Positions 37,568 through 49,200 of a stretch of DNA of 64,000 nucleotides are shown piece by piece. A model generated the notes under the pieces. That model did not search any database, was not told where the DNA came from, and worked only from the letters and a program-made list of their open reading frames with translations. This DNA comes from Macropodus opercularis (taxonomy: Eukaryota; Chordata; Actinopteri; Anabantiformes; Osphronemidae), in contig CM061109.1 in the NCBI GenBank assembly GCA_030770545.1, positions 14,864,001 to 14,928,000 on the forward strand, given 5' to 3'. Numbering within the stretch: position 1 is the first letter of the stretch; each line of letters opens with the position of its first letter. Both the position numbers and the translations under genes were made by a program.

Positions 37568-37830
37568 TATATTGTCCGTTTTATAGTGAAGCGCAGTTTG
37601 TCCGCATGTTGCTCATCTCGTTGTGCGACAACTGCTGCGGCTGCACACAGGACCCAGACGGATCTAACGGGACTGTACCACTTCACGCAGAGGTGAGGCC
37701 CGAAGCGAGACGCTGAGCAGGACAGAGGTTCTTGAGCTTTTTCCGAAATGTGATTAATGCTTTTCTGCAGACGGTGTAGCAGCAGTGACGTCTTGACGGC
37801 AAGGTGGAGAGAACTGTGGGGAGTTGGACG
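37568..37830 (-). promoter_or_regulatory. ildr2: ildr2 5' UTR and probable promoter
   Basis: This moderately CG-rich region lies just upstream of the ildr2 start codon and includes a half-CRE-like TGACGTCT near 37787. The start site is not resolved. Confidence 0.4.
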
Positions 37831-38454
37831 AGGGAGGAGGCAGCTTGGTGGTAAAACCCGCTCAGACCTGGCTGTGTGAGTTTTAATGACTTGACTGCGC
37901 AAGGAGTTATTACTTTAAAGTAAAGGCGTGAATTTCTTTATTGAACTTGACTGATTCTTGCACTAGCCTAACATGCATGTAAGGACACTATTTTACACCC
38001 ATGGGCGATCATTTCCCACAACAAGCATAAAATACTACACGTTACAGCTAAAAAGGGTCAAATCACAAAACGCTTAAGTCGAATACAGTACACACATTTT
38101 TTTCATCGAGGAGTAACAATAAAACTTTTTGAAAAGGTTTTAGAAAACAAAAATAATATCAAAGACCAAAGTGGCATATGGTATTTGTTAACAGCACCCA
38201 AACCTCCTGAGGAATGAAATGCAATGAAGCAACATGTGAAGTAGTATTGGTCAGGTTACCAGAAAAGCCCCTGATGAATTAAGCAAGTCTGATTTGTCTC
38301 TTAGGCCTGGATTGGTATGTTTATGTGTCAATTATAAAGTTGCTTAGTAACCATGCTGAGTTAGAAATAACAGAACGCGATTACTTGTTGTCTTGATGAA
38401 CGAAAGAAGTGCTTAAATACATTTAACATAGAAATGTAATGTATTTTATCATAT
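37831..38454. other. gpa33: Spacer between ildr2 and the gpa33 3' region
   Basis: This is AT-rich sequence with no exon. It probably includes the original gpa33 3' UTR, now cut off from the coding region by the inserted LTR element (38455-39727). Confidence 0.4.
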
Positions 38455-38835
38455 TGTAACGATGGGAGGCTTTGGAGCGGAAGCTAACTAGCCCTGGCTA
38501 ACTGTTAGCAGCTAACTAACGGCTAGCTCAGGTGCTAGCAGGCTAAGCTAGGGCGAACTGTAGGCAGATGCGAGAACGCTTGTGCCCCATACACCGCACG
38601 ACCCCAAGCGTCTCGAGCTGCTCCAAACAAAGCACAGACAGACTCTTGCCTTTTAACAACTACCTCCAACAGAGGTAGCTGAGCTTTATTTTGAACACCA
38701 CAACTGTCCGGTCACCGGTGGGGGGTGACTGCCACACACAGCACCCTCCCACACGGTGCCGGCAAAAACACACATAGAACCATTACCCAGCGTTCCCCTG
38801 GGCCGAACGCACCAGCGACCTGCTGGGTCGCTACA
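38455..38835 (-). repeat. LTR copy 1 (3' LTR in element orientation)
   Basis: This 381-base long terminal repeat contains a minus-strand AATAAA at 38685-38690. It differs from copy 2 at a handful of sites (for example GGCTAAC/GGTTAAC and CAACAGAGG/CAACGGAGG) plus one short block near 38693-38712. Confidence 0.85.
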
Positions 38836-39345
38836 CAGCCCCCCACCAAGAGGGTTAAGTGTCCCCACAACCCTCAGTCACCCTCCAGCCCCACACCAAA
38901 GTCTCCAGCCACCCCGACCTCCGCTGAACTGCTGATGTACACTGACACTGACTGTGTCGCTCTCTCGGTGGCCTCGGCTGAGCTGCTGGCGTACGCTGGC
39001 CCTGTCGCTCCCTCGACGGCCCCGTCTGACTGCTGGTGTCCACTGACACCGGCTGGGCCTCGGCTGAGCTGCTGGCGTCCACTGACACCGGCTGGGTCGC
39101 CAGCGCACTGCACGGCCGCCCGGCAATGACACAGTCCAGGTACAGTCCCATAGCTGTTCCACAGCGTCCTACCGTGGCAGTGTAGTTGGAGGGGGAGAGT
39201 CTGTGTAGCGAGGTCCCTCACGGCCTCATCCCATACTCGTCTCCCGCAGACAGCTCAGTTCTGTTGCGGGGGCTCGCTCTAATTCGCCTAAGCTCCGCTC
39301 CATGTCGGCGTCTTCTAAACAGCCTTATCCCACTTCTGACACCAA

Positions 39346-39727
39346 TGTAACGATGGGAGGCTTTGGAGCGGAAGCTAACTAGCCCTGGTTAACTGTTAGC
39401 AGCTAACTAACGGCTAGCTCAGGTGCTAGCAGGCTAAGCTAGGGCGAACTGTAGGCAGATGCGAGAACGCTTGTGCCCCATACACCGCACGACCCCAAGC
39501 GTCTCGAGCTGCTCCAAACAAAGCACAGACAGACTCTTGCCTTTTAACAACTACCTCCAACGGAGGTAGCTGAGCTTTATTTCGAACACCAACAAATTAC
39601 CGGTCACCGGTGGGGGGTGACTGCCACACACAGCACCCTCCCACACGGTGCCGGCAAAAACACACATAGAACCATTACCCAGCGTTCCCCTGGGCCGAAC
39701 GCACCAGCGACCTGCTGGGTCGCTACA
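39346..39727 (-). repeat. LTR copy 2 (5' LTR in element orientation)
   Basis: This 382-base long terminal repeat lies next to the gpa33 stop codon. It carries a minus-strand AATAAA at 39576-39581, about 165 bases beyond that stop, which could serve as a poly(A) signal for gpa33 transcripts. Confidence 0.85.
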
Positions 39728-39743
39728 ATATTTAAACATTGCT

Positions 39744-42700
39744 TTAATCCAGCCGCTCACGGCTGCCACCGTAACGATCCCTCTGATCCTGGAGGCGGTC
39801 TCGACTTCCGTAACGGTCACGCTGGTCCTCGAGGCGGTCTCGGCTTCCGTAACGATCCCTCTGATCCTCGAGGCGGTCTCGACTTCCACCGTAACGATCC
39901 CTCTGATCCTCGAGGCGGTCTCGACTTCCACCGTAACGATCCCTCTGATCCTGGAGGCGGTCTCGACTTCCGTAACGGTCACGCTGGTCCTCGAGGCGGT
40001 CTCGGCTTCCGTAACGATCCCTCTGATCCTCGAGGCGGTCTCGACTTCCACCGTAACGATCCCTCTGATCCTCGAGGCGGTCTCGACTTCCGTAACGGTC
40101 ACGTTTATCGTCGAGGCGGTCTCGACTTCCGTAACGGTCACGTTGACCATCGAGGCCTTCTTTGTAAGGCTGAGAGCCAATGTCACTGGCTTTACCATCA
40201 CGTGTGCCACTAGTAGCACTGTGTCGGTCATCGTCAAACAGGTCTCCAGGTCTGGGTATAGTGTAATTGTTTTGAGTAACATCATCTTTGTCTTCGTAGT
40301 CATTGTGCTGCTTTGTCTCACTGTTGTCATCCATGTACTGCTTTCCAGTTTCAGGCACATCCGTGTCAGCGAATTCCATTTCTCCTGGGGATCTAATGGA
40401 CAAACCAGGACAGAACAAATACTGATTAAAAGCAGTGTTTCCATGTGGTTTATAGTGTCACAAAGAGTCTATACATAGTATACATACAACATACCCTTCA
40501 GCGTACTTGTTCTTTTTTCTCCGGCAGCAACAAAAGATGATAATGCCAACAGCCACAACAGCTGCCACGACAGCTCCAATTATGATTCCAGTGGACGCAA
40601 TATTCATGCTGCCTAGGGGGAAAGACAGGCGGACATGGTGAGGTTGTCTGGAGATTGAGTCATGGCGTCTAGACGTCTTTGTTAGGCCTTCACCTTTAAC
40701 CTGTCTTTCATTCACTGTGCTCTCCTTTCATTTGTCCCCAGGACGAACACACCTAAGGACTGTAGGTGAGAGCTTCACACCCACTCACTCCTCCCCTACC
40801 TAATCTACCTTCTTTATAAGTGGGAAGTGGAACCAAACTGGAGGACAAATTTGTGATCTTTAGTGGAGATTTAAAGAAAATGACTCTTTACAGGAAACAC
40901 AGAGAGTTGTACACGGATGAAGCAGTGGCTGGTAGTTGTCTGTCTTTACATAACTAACAGGTCACTCACTGGGCATCACAGCTAAGGTGAAGTTGCAGCT
41001 GGCAGAGCCAATTCGATTTGTTGATGTACAAATGAAGAATCCAGATGTGTCTCTTGAAATGTTGAAGAGCGATAGAACCCCATCCTCTGCAACATAATGA
41101 ACAAACAAAACAAAGCTGAGACGAAGCCAGCAGCAACACTAGATAGAAGAGAAACAAGCCGCTGGCTAACATTTCAATCTCATGCCTGGTTTAAACCCTT
41201 ACTTTCAGTTGACTTGGGAGGAAACTGTCTGGGAACATTTTCTGAACTGTAGCTCTTCCATTCATAGACGGGTGGAGGGGATCCGTCCTGAGACATGCAG
41301 GTGAGAGTGACATTGTACCAATACTCTGCTTTTCCTTGAAGCGTGCACAGTGGTTTAGAGGGAGGCACTAGAAGAAAATAAAGAATTGAACATAAGTTAA
41401 AGCCAGTGAATTACATTACATTGATTTAATCATTGTCGTAGAGTCATAGCTACCAGTGGTCAATTCTCACCTAGGACCAAAAGAGACGTGCTGCCAATTG
41501 TTGTTCCCTCATCATCGTTGGGAATCAAGACATTGCATTGGTAGCGGCGGCTGTCCTGCATAGTCAGCTTCGTCATTTTCAGTATGCTCACTTTTTTCTG
41601 GATGTCAACCAGCAAAGAGGCTCTGCCTTCATATGGAGGTGCAATGTCAATCGGCATGCTTAAAAAGTAGGTGGCCACGGTTTGCTGAAATAAGCACATT
41701 ATTAACACTATTATTTTACTGTGCATTTTAATTATTCTTCATTATTATCATGGTATCATCAATCAACCAACCCCATGCTACATGCTACTAAGTCACAAAG
41801 ATTGTATTTGTGGTTTTATAGCAGAGAATATACTAATCATGTTGCGTTTTCACTCTTCTACCGCTTGTTGCCCGTAGGAGCCCATCCCAGCTGTCTATGG
41901 GCGAGAGGCAGGGTTCACCCTGGACAGGTCGCCAGTCCGTCACAGGGCCACACATATAGACGCACAACCAGTCACACGCACACTCACACCTACGGGTAAT
42001 GTAGAGTTTTCCAACTAGCCTGAGGAAGCCGGAGACCCCGGAGAGAACCCAGTGTTGCATCTTATGTGTATAAATATAAATAGCTGTAGGTAGGGTTATG
42101 TGTGCCTTTTGCAGAAGCAATATAGTTAAAAACTAAATTATTACACTTAACTTTGCTTTACTTCCCCTAAGATCTTAGATCAGCTATTTTTCAAGGCAGC
42201 CCTTGCAAAACTCGCAGCAAATATATTTAGACCAACCAATCAAAGACAAAATACCCACACATACAGAATTAAAATGATCTCTTTCTGTTATATTTAGTTT
42301 TCCTTATTTATGAAGATTACAGTTAGCCACCCCTGGTTGTCATACACTTTTTGAATGATCTTGTATATTTATTTAACTAATTTGTATACATTTATATATA
42401 TATATGTGTATTTTTTAAATAACAAATTATTATTAAACTGGCCCCTAGTGTCTATTTCACCATCTAATAGATGAAGCAGTGTGCGATTTGCCATATTATC
42501 TCCTGGACAAAGGTCATTATCATGATACTATATGAGTTTATGGATTGATAAGTAGTTTTGAATTTACGTTTATTTTTTTTGCATTACTCACTAAATGGAA
42601 GTCTTTCAATTGACCCTACCTGTCCCATAAACACCCACACATCTCACAGTCAGGCTTGATTTGTGATAAATATGTAGTAGATGACTTAACAGGAAACATT

Positions 42701-43294
42701 ATATAGACTAGGTAATTCTCATCTGACCCTGATTGGCAATGTCTGGTCTATGATATACAGCTTGTAGCTTATTGCCCATGTAGCTGATTCAACCCCTTAC
42801 CGTTGTGCCGCCGTTCTTGTCAGGGAGAGCTTCCCATTTCAGCACAAGTGCCTTGATCTCTGGTTTGGCTGGGTTGAAGTTGCATGTCATAGTAATTTCA
42901 CCTCCGCTTGCAGCCTCATATTCTTTCATTGGAATAGAAACCTCTAAGCTGCTGCAACTGGGAAGAACTAAAACAAAACCAAAAATATATAATGTAACTT
43001 TTCTGTTTTCCTGTTAGTATTTAGAGTTAGTATATAGAATATCTTCTGTGTATAGTGTCCGAAGACAGAGATCAGTTCAATCAGGTAACCTAATTTCTCT
43101 TTAGACAAATGGTTTTACTCAAAGACTTCTTTTGTGTAAAACTCCATCCTGCTTTCAGTTGAGTAGCATGAAATTGGCTTAATGGTTAACTACACAAAGG
43201 TGTGGTACACAGAAAATGTAAAAATGCGAGCTTTAAGCCTACCTGCGAGTATCACACATAGCATTCGCCATCCAAGCTGCATGTTAGTCGTCAT
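39744..43294 (-). CDS. gpa33: Cell-surface A33 antigen-like Ig receptor with RD-repeat tail
   Basis: GPA33 is a CTX/JAM-type immunoglobulin membrane protein, best known from intestinal epithelium. Coding exons, in transcript order, are 43243-43294, 42801-42967, 41471-41684, 41203-41367, 40970-41086, 40495-40612 and 39744-40392, giving about 493 residues (human 319). A signal peptide (MTTNMQLGWRMLCVILAG) precedes a V-type Ig domain (ITMTCNF ... DSRRYQCNV, ending SLLVLVPPSKP). A C2-type domain follows (VTLTCMSQDGSPPP, ISRDTSGFFICTSTN, SASCNFTLAV). The membrane helix is GIIIGAVVAAVVAVGIIIF, then CCCRRKKN. The VLVPPSKP and DTSGFFICTS blocks closely match human GPA33. The tail is much longer than in human and ends in about ten copies of a 13-14 residue RDRYGSRDRLEDQ unit (residues about 361-492). 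Neighbours ildr2 and pou2f1 match the human 1q24 context. Confidence 0.9.
39747..40142 (-). repeat. gpa33: In-frame tandem repeat (39/42-base units) in the gpa33 tail
   Basis: About ten copies encode RDRYGSRDRLEDQ or the GG variant (RDRYGGSRDRLEDQ). Units are 39 or 42 bases, so copy-number changes keep the frame. The repeat lacks stops in several frames on both strands, which creates long false open frames there. Confidence 0.9.
41848..42055. repeat. Fish interspersed-repeat fragment in gpa33 intron 2
   Basis: The stretch with CCCATCCCAGCTGTCTATGG, CACCCTGGACAGGTCGCCAG and GGAAGCCGGAGACCCCGGAG resembles a very common dispersed repeat of fish genomes, probably a LINE or SINE 3' part. I recognise the sequence style but cannot name the family reliably. 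It lies between gpa33 exons 2 and 3 and is only a fragment. Confidence 0.65.
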
Positions 43295-46020
43295 TGTAGA
43301 AAAGGATAAAAACATTTAATGAGTAAAACATCTGAAATAGTTGCTTTCAGTCTTAGAGCTGAAGGCTGCCAACCTTCACGGTGAACTCCCAGGTACAGAC
43401 GCCCGCTCTTCCAGGTAATACGCCTATAACTACAGGTCACATGTCACCAGAGAGCCAATCATTCATTTGGGGTTTTATTGATAACGGCTCCTTATTGAAG
43501 AGAGGGGAAATGTGCATATGAATTCTGCATGAACACTGCACAGCAATATGTAAACATTTAATAAATGGTTCATTATTATGATAGTTTATTATTTGCCTAC
43601 AAATTAAACTTCTCCTACAGGTGTTTGGAAATGGGGCCTGTATATAAATGGCCAGACTTTTTCCCTCTCATGGGTCGTATCTTTTTTAGCACATACTTTT
43701 TCGAAAATGTTTCCCAATTTATGGATGAAAGTGTACAAACTTAAAATGACTATTACATAAGATGAAGACACCTATAAATTAATCATAATTTATCAATAAT
43801 GTTTTTACATGTACAAATTCTCAAGTAATTAAGCAAGTAAATGACTGAAAATATTAATAATTTAAGTTTAAAATAAAGTAAATTTAAAATACACAATTTT
43901 AGCACAGTAAAGAATATCATCCAAACCCTAAGTCAGCAACCATATATTTAAATATTTATAACAAACAATTAAAAAAAAACAATAAAGGTAAACAGACATA
44001 AATGATCCAACCAATCACAATTTGTGAATTCATATATGGACCTTGAGTCCATACATACCATAAAATACCAGTTCCCTCCATCTTGATCCCGTGCTTTAAC
44101 GTGCTATGGTCTCCCAGTCACAGCTGTTACAGAGGGTTCAAAGGTTCTGTACTGTAATTCCTCTGTCGTACACCAGATGTCCTCAGACCTAAAAGTAGAT
44201 AAGGTTTCAAGGAGGTTTAGTCAATCAAATACTGCACTGAGGGGGCAGCCTGTACCTGGGGGGACATCTTCATCACCATGAAAGCAAAAGTCCAGTTCTC
44301 ACAGAAACACAATGCCACCATCCCAATGCTCAACCACTGTTCACTGTCCACGAATATATTTGAGGGATCAGAAGTTCTGCGTGTGAATGTCTCATGACCA
44401 TCAAAATGACAAGGACAATGCTTTTTGCTTAACTGCTAGTATCTCATATATATGCACCTAACACATTTTAGGGCCTTCAAATAATTTATGTGGGGAAGCC
44501 ACCTCTACAGCACAGAATATAGTAATTATAAATATGGCCATTCAGAACACAAACAGGTACTGGACTGGTCATTTACAGTACATCTACCTCAGGCACGAAA
44601 CGTGAATTTAAGTCTTTATGCCTTTAACTCTTTCATTTACAGATGAATGGTTTTCCATAATTGTGTGCCTGTCTATTGTTTCAGGTGCTTTCTAGTCATC
44701 AGTATGTTATTAAAATAAAGTCTCTTTCTCAAGCTGTGCATGGCCAGATTAAGCTGTTCAGGGGCCCCTGGGCAAACATTAGCTACTGAACTCTCATTAA
44801 CCCCTTCAGTTACCACCCTTTGTGGATGCTACCCTGCTTCCTCTCAAGTACAGTCCAAACATTACACGCCGGCTTCATAAAACATCCAGATATCAAATGA
44901 CCAACAGGTTTCCTTTTTTGCTTACTGCATTTGTGTTATTGAATGTACAACCTAACAGGCGACGCGAAGTTAATAATGATAATGATAATCCTGGCACTCT
45001 GACTCAGGGGCCTGCTGTTAGAATGACACTTCAGTACTTTGGTCAAATCTCAGGGATCATATTTAGTTTTTGCTCTGATGTCACATGCTTTTTGTTCCCA
45101 TAGTCAGAGGCCAGTTTTTAAGGTGAGTAGGTTTTAGCCTGTCAAAATTGCTTTGTTCTTAAAAGGTATTTCAAAATGTGCAATGGATGGACGTCTATCA
45201 GTGTGAAAATCCATACCTGGTGTCCACAGTGCATTATAACATATGTAATAACTCCTTGTACACGCACTTAAAACATTTTATGAACAACAAAACCAGTTAC
45301 CATGCGTCAAGCTCAAGGGTTAATTCTTGGGAACATTTATCTGTAAAAATAGTGAGCTTCTGTGGTCTTTTACAGACATAAATGTCTTGTGATATTATCG
45401 AATCCAACTATTTTAATGATGCCACTTCGGTGGCTGTGGCATTCTCACATATTAGAGAAGTGAAATCTCCTTTCTCTGGTCAAGCTAAGGTCACACTACT
45501 ACCAACCTTTCTCTATTTTGTTGAAGGATGCATATGAATCTACATTGAATGGTTTTAGAATGCAGGTGAGAAAGATTAATATTGTGATCTAATTTCACAG
45601 TTGTCGTGTAGACAAATTTTCAAGTGAAATATAAGACAAGCGAAAATGTTCTAGAATTATAAACATAGTGCTCTATTTTTTTTAATCGGGAACTGAAACA
45701 ATTGCTGGAAAAGGTGGAGCTGATTTCTGCTGCTTCACTCCATAAAATACACCATAAATTATATTATATGTGAATACTATATTATATTTCATAAGGATCT
45801 ACATCTGCAAAGTAGCTCATGGCTGAATGTAGTAAAGGAATACAAAGTGCAATAGTTACTTTTGATTTGCAGTGGTTTAAAAGTAACATAAAATACCCAA
45901 AACAAAGTGCGTCAAACTTGTGCAGTACTTCGGCAAATGTGCCTTTTTGTCTCTTCTTAGCAGTAATAGACGTCAGCAGTGTAATTAATTTGATAGGGTT
46001 GTATTGTTGTTGAAGACCGT
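43295..46020. other. gpa33-pou2f1 intergenic spacer
   Basis: This 2.7 kb spacer lies between the divergent genes gpa33 and pou2f1. The part next to 43294 should hold the gpa33 5' UTR and promoter. The rest is AT-rich. No exon of genes found between GPA33 and POU2F1 in human (such as the DUSP27/STYXL2 phosphatase) was recognised. Confidence 0.5.
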
Positions 46021-46231
46021 GAAGTGTCTGCAGCAGGATCCACTATTCAGATCCGCCCATCGGCCCGAACTCGACTTAAAGGAAAAGATGGATGATTATT
46101 AAAGTATGTAAATAAGCCACATGTAGTAAACAACAGTCTGCACGATTAGCCCGGCTCGGTGCGCGTGTGTGCGGCCGTGCACGCGGGACACAGGCAGGCT
46201 CAGGGCTGGGATTTCGGGTTAAATATTCAAA
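46021..46231 (+). promoter_or_regulatory. pou2f1: Main pou2f1 promoter and 5' UTR
   Basis: This CG-rich stretch (GCCCGGCTCGGTGCGCG, GCGGCCGTGCACGCG) lies directly upstream of the start codon, whose context is AAAATGGCGG. No TATA box is obvious, fitting a CpG-type promoter for a widely expressed gene. Confidence 0.6.
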
Positions 46232-49200
46232 ATGGCGGACGGAGGAGCAGCGAGTCAAGATGAGAGTTCAGGACCAGGTAATGATTACAGCATTTTACAT
46301 ATTCATACTCATATTCAAACTGTGATAGTCACAATTTATGATAAACGGAATACAGATGAAATGCAGACTGACTGACGGGTCGGGAGGATATTCTGCGGGG
46401 TTTTAATTTACACTCGGCGAGCCAACTGTAATTTGACAGAGGAGGAAACGAGCTATTGCAGTGCGACGGCAAATTACATGGAAACATGCCTCCCCCCTTT
46501 GTGTGATTAGACGGCTGTACGCCGCTACATATTCATACCTGTGTCGACAAATACAATTTAGCATATTTTATTAGTAATCGGAGACGTGACTCTGGGACAT
46601 ATATGACACATTTAGATAATTCACCCTCGCAGTTTGGTTGAAATGAGGGTGCTAGCAGGCTAGCGTTAGCTCGCTGGCTAACGCTTTGTGTTGATGCCAC
46701 ACTGGAGCTTTTGAAAGAGGTTTGCATATTCATTTCTGGAGAGCCGGGGCACTGGCTGCGCTTGTTTCTTTTCAGCTACTGTTTGTGGGTAAATAAATCG
46801 GAATGTAGCAAGACGTTGGCTTTTGTTGATTACACAGTGTCAGCCCGGTGTGCCCCAGTTCGACGTGATTTTGATCGCAGAGCATTTTCCCCTCAGCCTT
46901 TTGTGCTCGGCGCAGCGGAGCCACAGCAGCCTGTTGTGTTATTCATGCGGGCCTGGCCGAGGCAGAGTGCGGACTTCAGCATATTCCTCTACCCGAAGAG
47001 GTGCTGGAGCTCATCCTGCGCGGCGCAATAAACACATGTCAACACAACAAGCGGTGACGATGGTGAATGAAGGCTGTTCGTAAGACCTGGCCTCGTCTAA
47101 CCATATTCAAAACGACCGCATTCCGAGTAGCTAACTGGCTAACTAATCTTCTCCAACTTGATCCAGCGGTTTACGAGCTAACTGGAGTTGATTTAATTTA
47201 GCGAGCGAGGCTGCAGCGGTGCGCTGCTCAACGCGATGTCCACACTGTTGTGTTTAAATGGCTTTTTTGGAGGAGTTTGTGCTGTTGTCTCAGTTTGTTT
47301 GAAGTTGGACACAGCACAGTTTTGCTCTTACTAACAAATCTTTAATCTAAATCTTTTGAATATGCAATTTATTCGTACAACTTTCACTCGCCCCTCACTG
47401 GACAGCTTTGGGAACGCGTCGTATTTGTTATGCTCCATGTTGTTGCGGGAGTTTTGACCCAGTCTGTGTGCGCTGAATACAAAGGTTGTACCTGTGTATC
47501 CCCCCAGGCACAGGGAGGGGTAGTGAGGCCCACTTCCGGAAGGCCACAATAATAACAGGCAGGGCATTCTTACTATTCACTCTACTGGCTTCATGGTCGG
47601 GCAAGACGCAGCTTGATGTCTTTTTTCTTTTCTTTTTTTACTTTGGCGAGTTTAGTTTTGTTTTATATGCACCAGCCTGTCGTTGTAGTACTATCAGAAA
47701 AGAACAGGCTTTATTTTCAGTTTGCTTTTTCAGTCAACATATCAGTTTGATTTATTTTACACGAGGGCCAGGTGAAAAGGTATCTTGGCAGTCAAGCATG
47801 TCCGTGTGGTGGATCAAGTGTGTTCATTTTCCTAAATAGAAAGCGAGGGCTGACTCGGACCATGATGCATGTTGTAGTGGTTGCAGTTTTCTGGTTCTGC
47901 ATAAGTGATTTTAGAGGCGACCGGGTAGAAGACCACTGCACTCTCTTTGCAAGTCAAAACTGCATTTACTTGTGACACTCAAAAGTTTGTTTTTTATCAG
48001 TCTCACACACATTCACCTTGCTCTCATTATTGAGATTTGCAGTGTAATACATGTGTCTTACCATAGAAACAGCAGTGTCAAGTTAAAGGTAACATTGTGA
48101 TATATTGCAGGGTGCTCAATATACTAAGTACACCTTGCATTTTAGGCCACACAAAGGTCATCAATGATCTAATTATTAGTTCTAATGGAAGTTAAAATTA
48201 TATTTAGAATTTTTTTGGGGGGAAATGTGGCTTACATACATAAAAAAAATTAATTACATATTAAACTAAAAGAACAGATGAGAAATAATTCTGTCATCCT
48301 CACACTTAAGCTACTTTTCTCATTTAATCAGTTTTACAGTTCCACCCTCATTCCAGCCTTGTAGTTCCATCATGAATATTCATCGATGTAAACAGAGTTG
48401 TTATGAATAATGCATTATTCTCCGTAATAAATTCAGGACATGCCATTTCAAAGTACTGAGAAGGCCTCCATGAAGGCTCAGACAAGCCTTTCCACTGTGG
48501 AGGAAGAAAATCATAACTAGTAAGAGCTGTATGGTGTGCTCTAAACAGATAACCACTTTTTCTCATGACTGACAGTAGACTGAACCGTTCTTGACTAAAC
48601 AAGACAAAGAAAGAATTCCTTATAAGAATACAGCATTTTTAAGTAGACATTTGGCAAATCATCTGGATTTGGTTATATCTTTCTAAAAACACATCATTAT
48701 TTGAGGTTTTATCGGACTTTGAAGGTAAACATTAGAAAGAAATCTACTTAAGCAAATGCCGTTTAAAAAATATTTAATAGTTACAATCTTAAGCCACAAA
48801 ATGACTGGGCTATAATATGAGGAATTTACAGGTACATACAATTAGTTAAAAAAAATTTTATGTGGTCTGTTTAATCGAGAGGTTACTGCAAGACTACCAC
48901 AGTTACTTGTTTAAAAGTGACCAGTCAATACTAACTTCATCATTGTACACGGAGAATGGGAATTCAGGGTTCTTCTATATAACTGTAGTGTTGAATCATG
49001 GCTCACCTGTGTGTGCTAAATTGAAGTATGAAACATTCCTACTCTTCACCCCCAGGAAACTTCGTTTTAATTTAGTCAGATAGGAGTTTCCATGTAGCTC
49101 ATATGTACAGTATTTGGCTAATGACCACCCAAGAGATACCACAGTAGCTTACAGTGGCGTTATCCTCATTACTGTTCATCATGTTACACCTCAGCCTGGA

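Larger units (their letters stand above)
38455..39727 (-). mobile_element. Short non-autonomous LTR retroelement (Ty3/gypsy-like) in the gpa33 3' UTR
   Basis: Two near-identical direct repeats flank an internal segment of only about 510 bases. Read on the minus strand the element starts TGTAGCGACC and ends CGTTACA, so its LTRs have TG...CA ends. Next to the 5' LTR (39346-39727) is TTGGTGTCAGAAGTGGG, which has the TGG of a tRNA primer site; before the 3' LTR is a purine-rich tract (GGTGGGGGG). The flanks are both ATAT (38451-38454 and 39728-39731), a likely 4-base target duplication. No gag or pol domain is present; the internal open frames are repeat-derived. It resembles a TRIM-like or internally deleted element, oriented like gpa33. 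The family assignment rests on the primer-site style and is not certain. Confidence 0.85.

Noticed and set aside
38725..39221. Open frames inside the LTR element as possible gag
   Set aside because: They come from short GC-rich internal repeats and LTR sequence, with no zinc-knuckle, protease or polymerase motif.
39747..40142. Regular repeats that might look like a CRISPR array
   Set aside because: The units are coding, contiguous and without unique spacers, in an animal gene exon.
39551..40444. Long minus-strand open frame (297 codons) over the gpa33 tail
   Set aside because: It is a shadow frame of the stop-free tandem repeat that also runs into the LTR. The frame continuous with the membrane exon is the real one.
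39617..40478. Long plus-strand open frames over the same repeat
   Set aside because: They are antisense products of the repeat, with no exon signals and no recognisable protein.
46711..47083. Open frames just after pou2f1 exon 1
   Set aside because: They lie in a CG-rich intron start without splice-phase fit or protein similarity.
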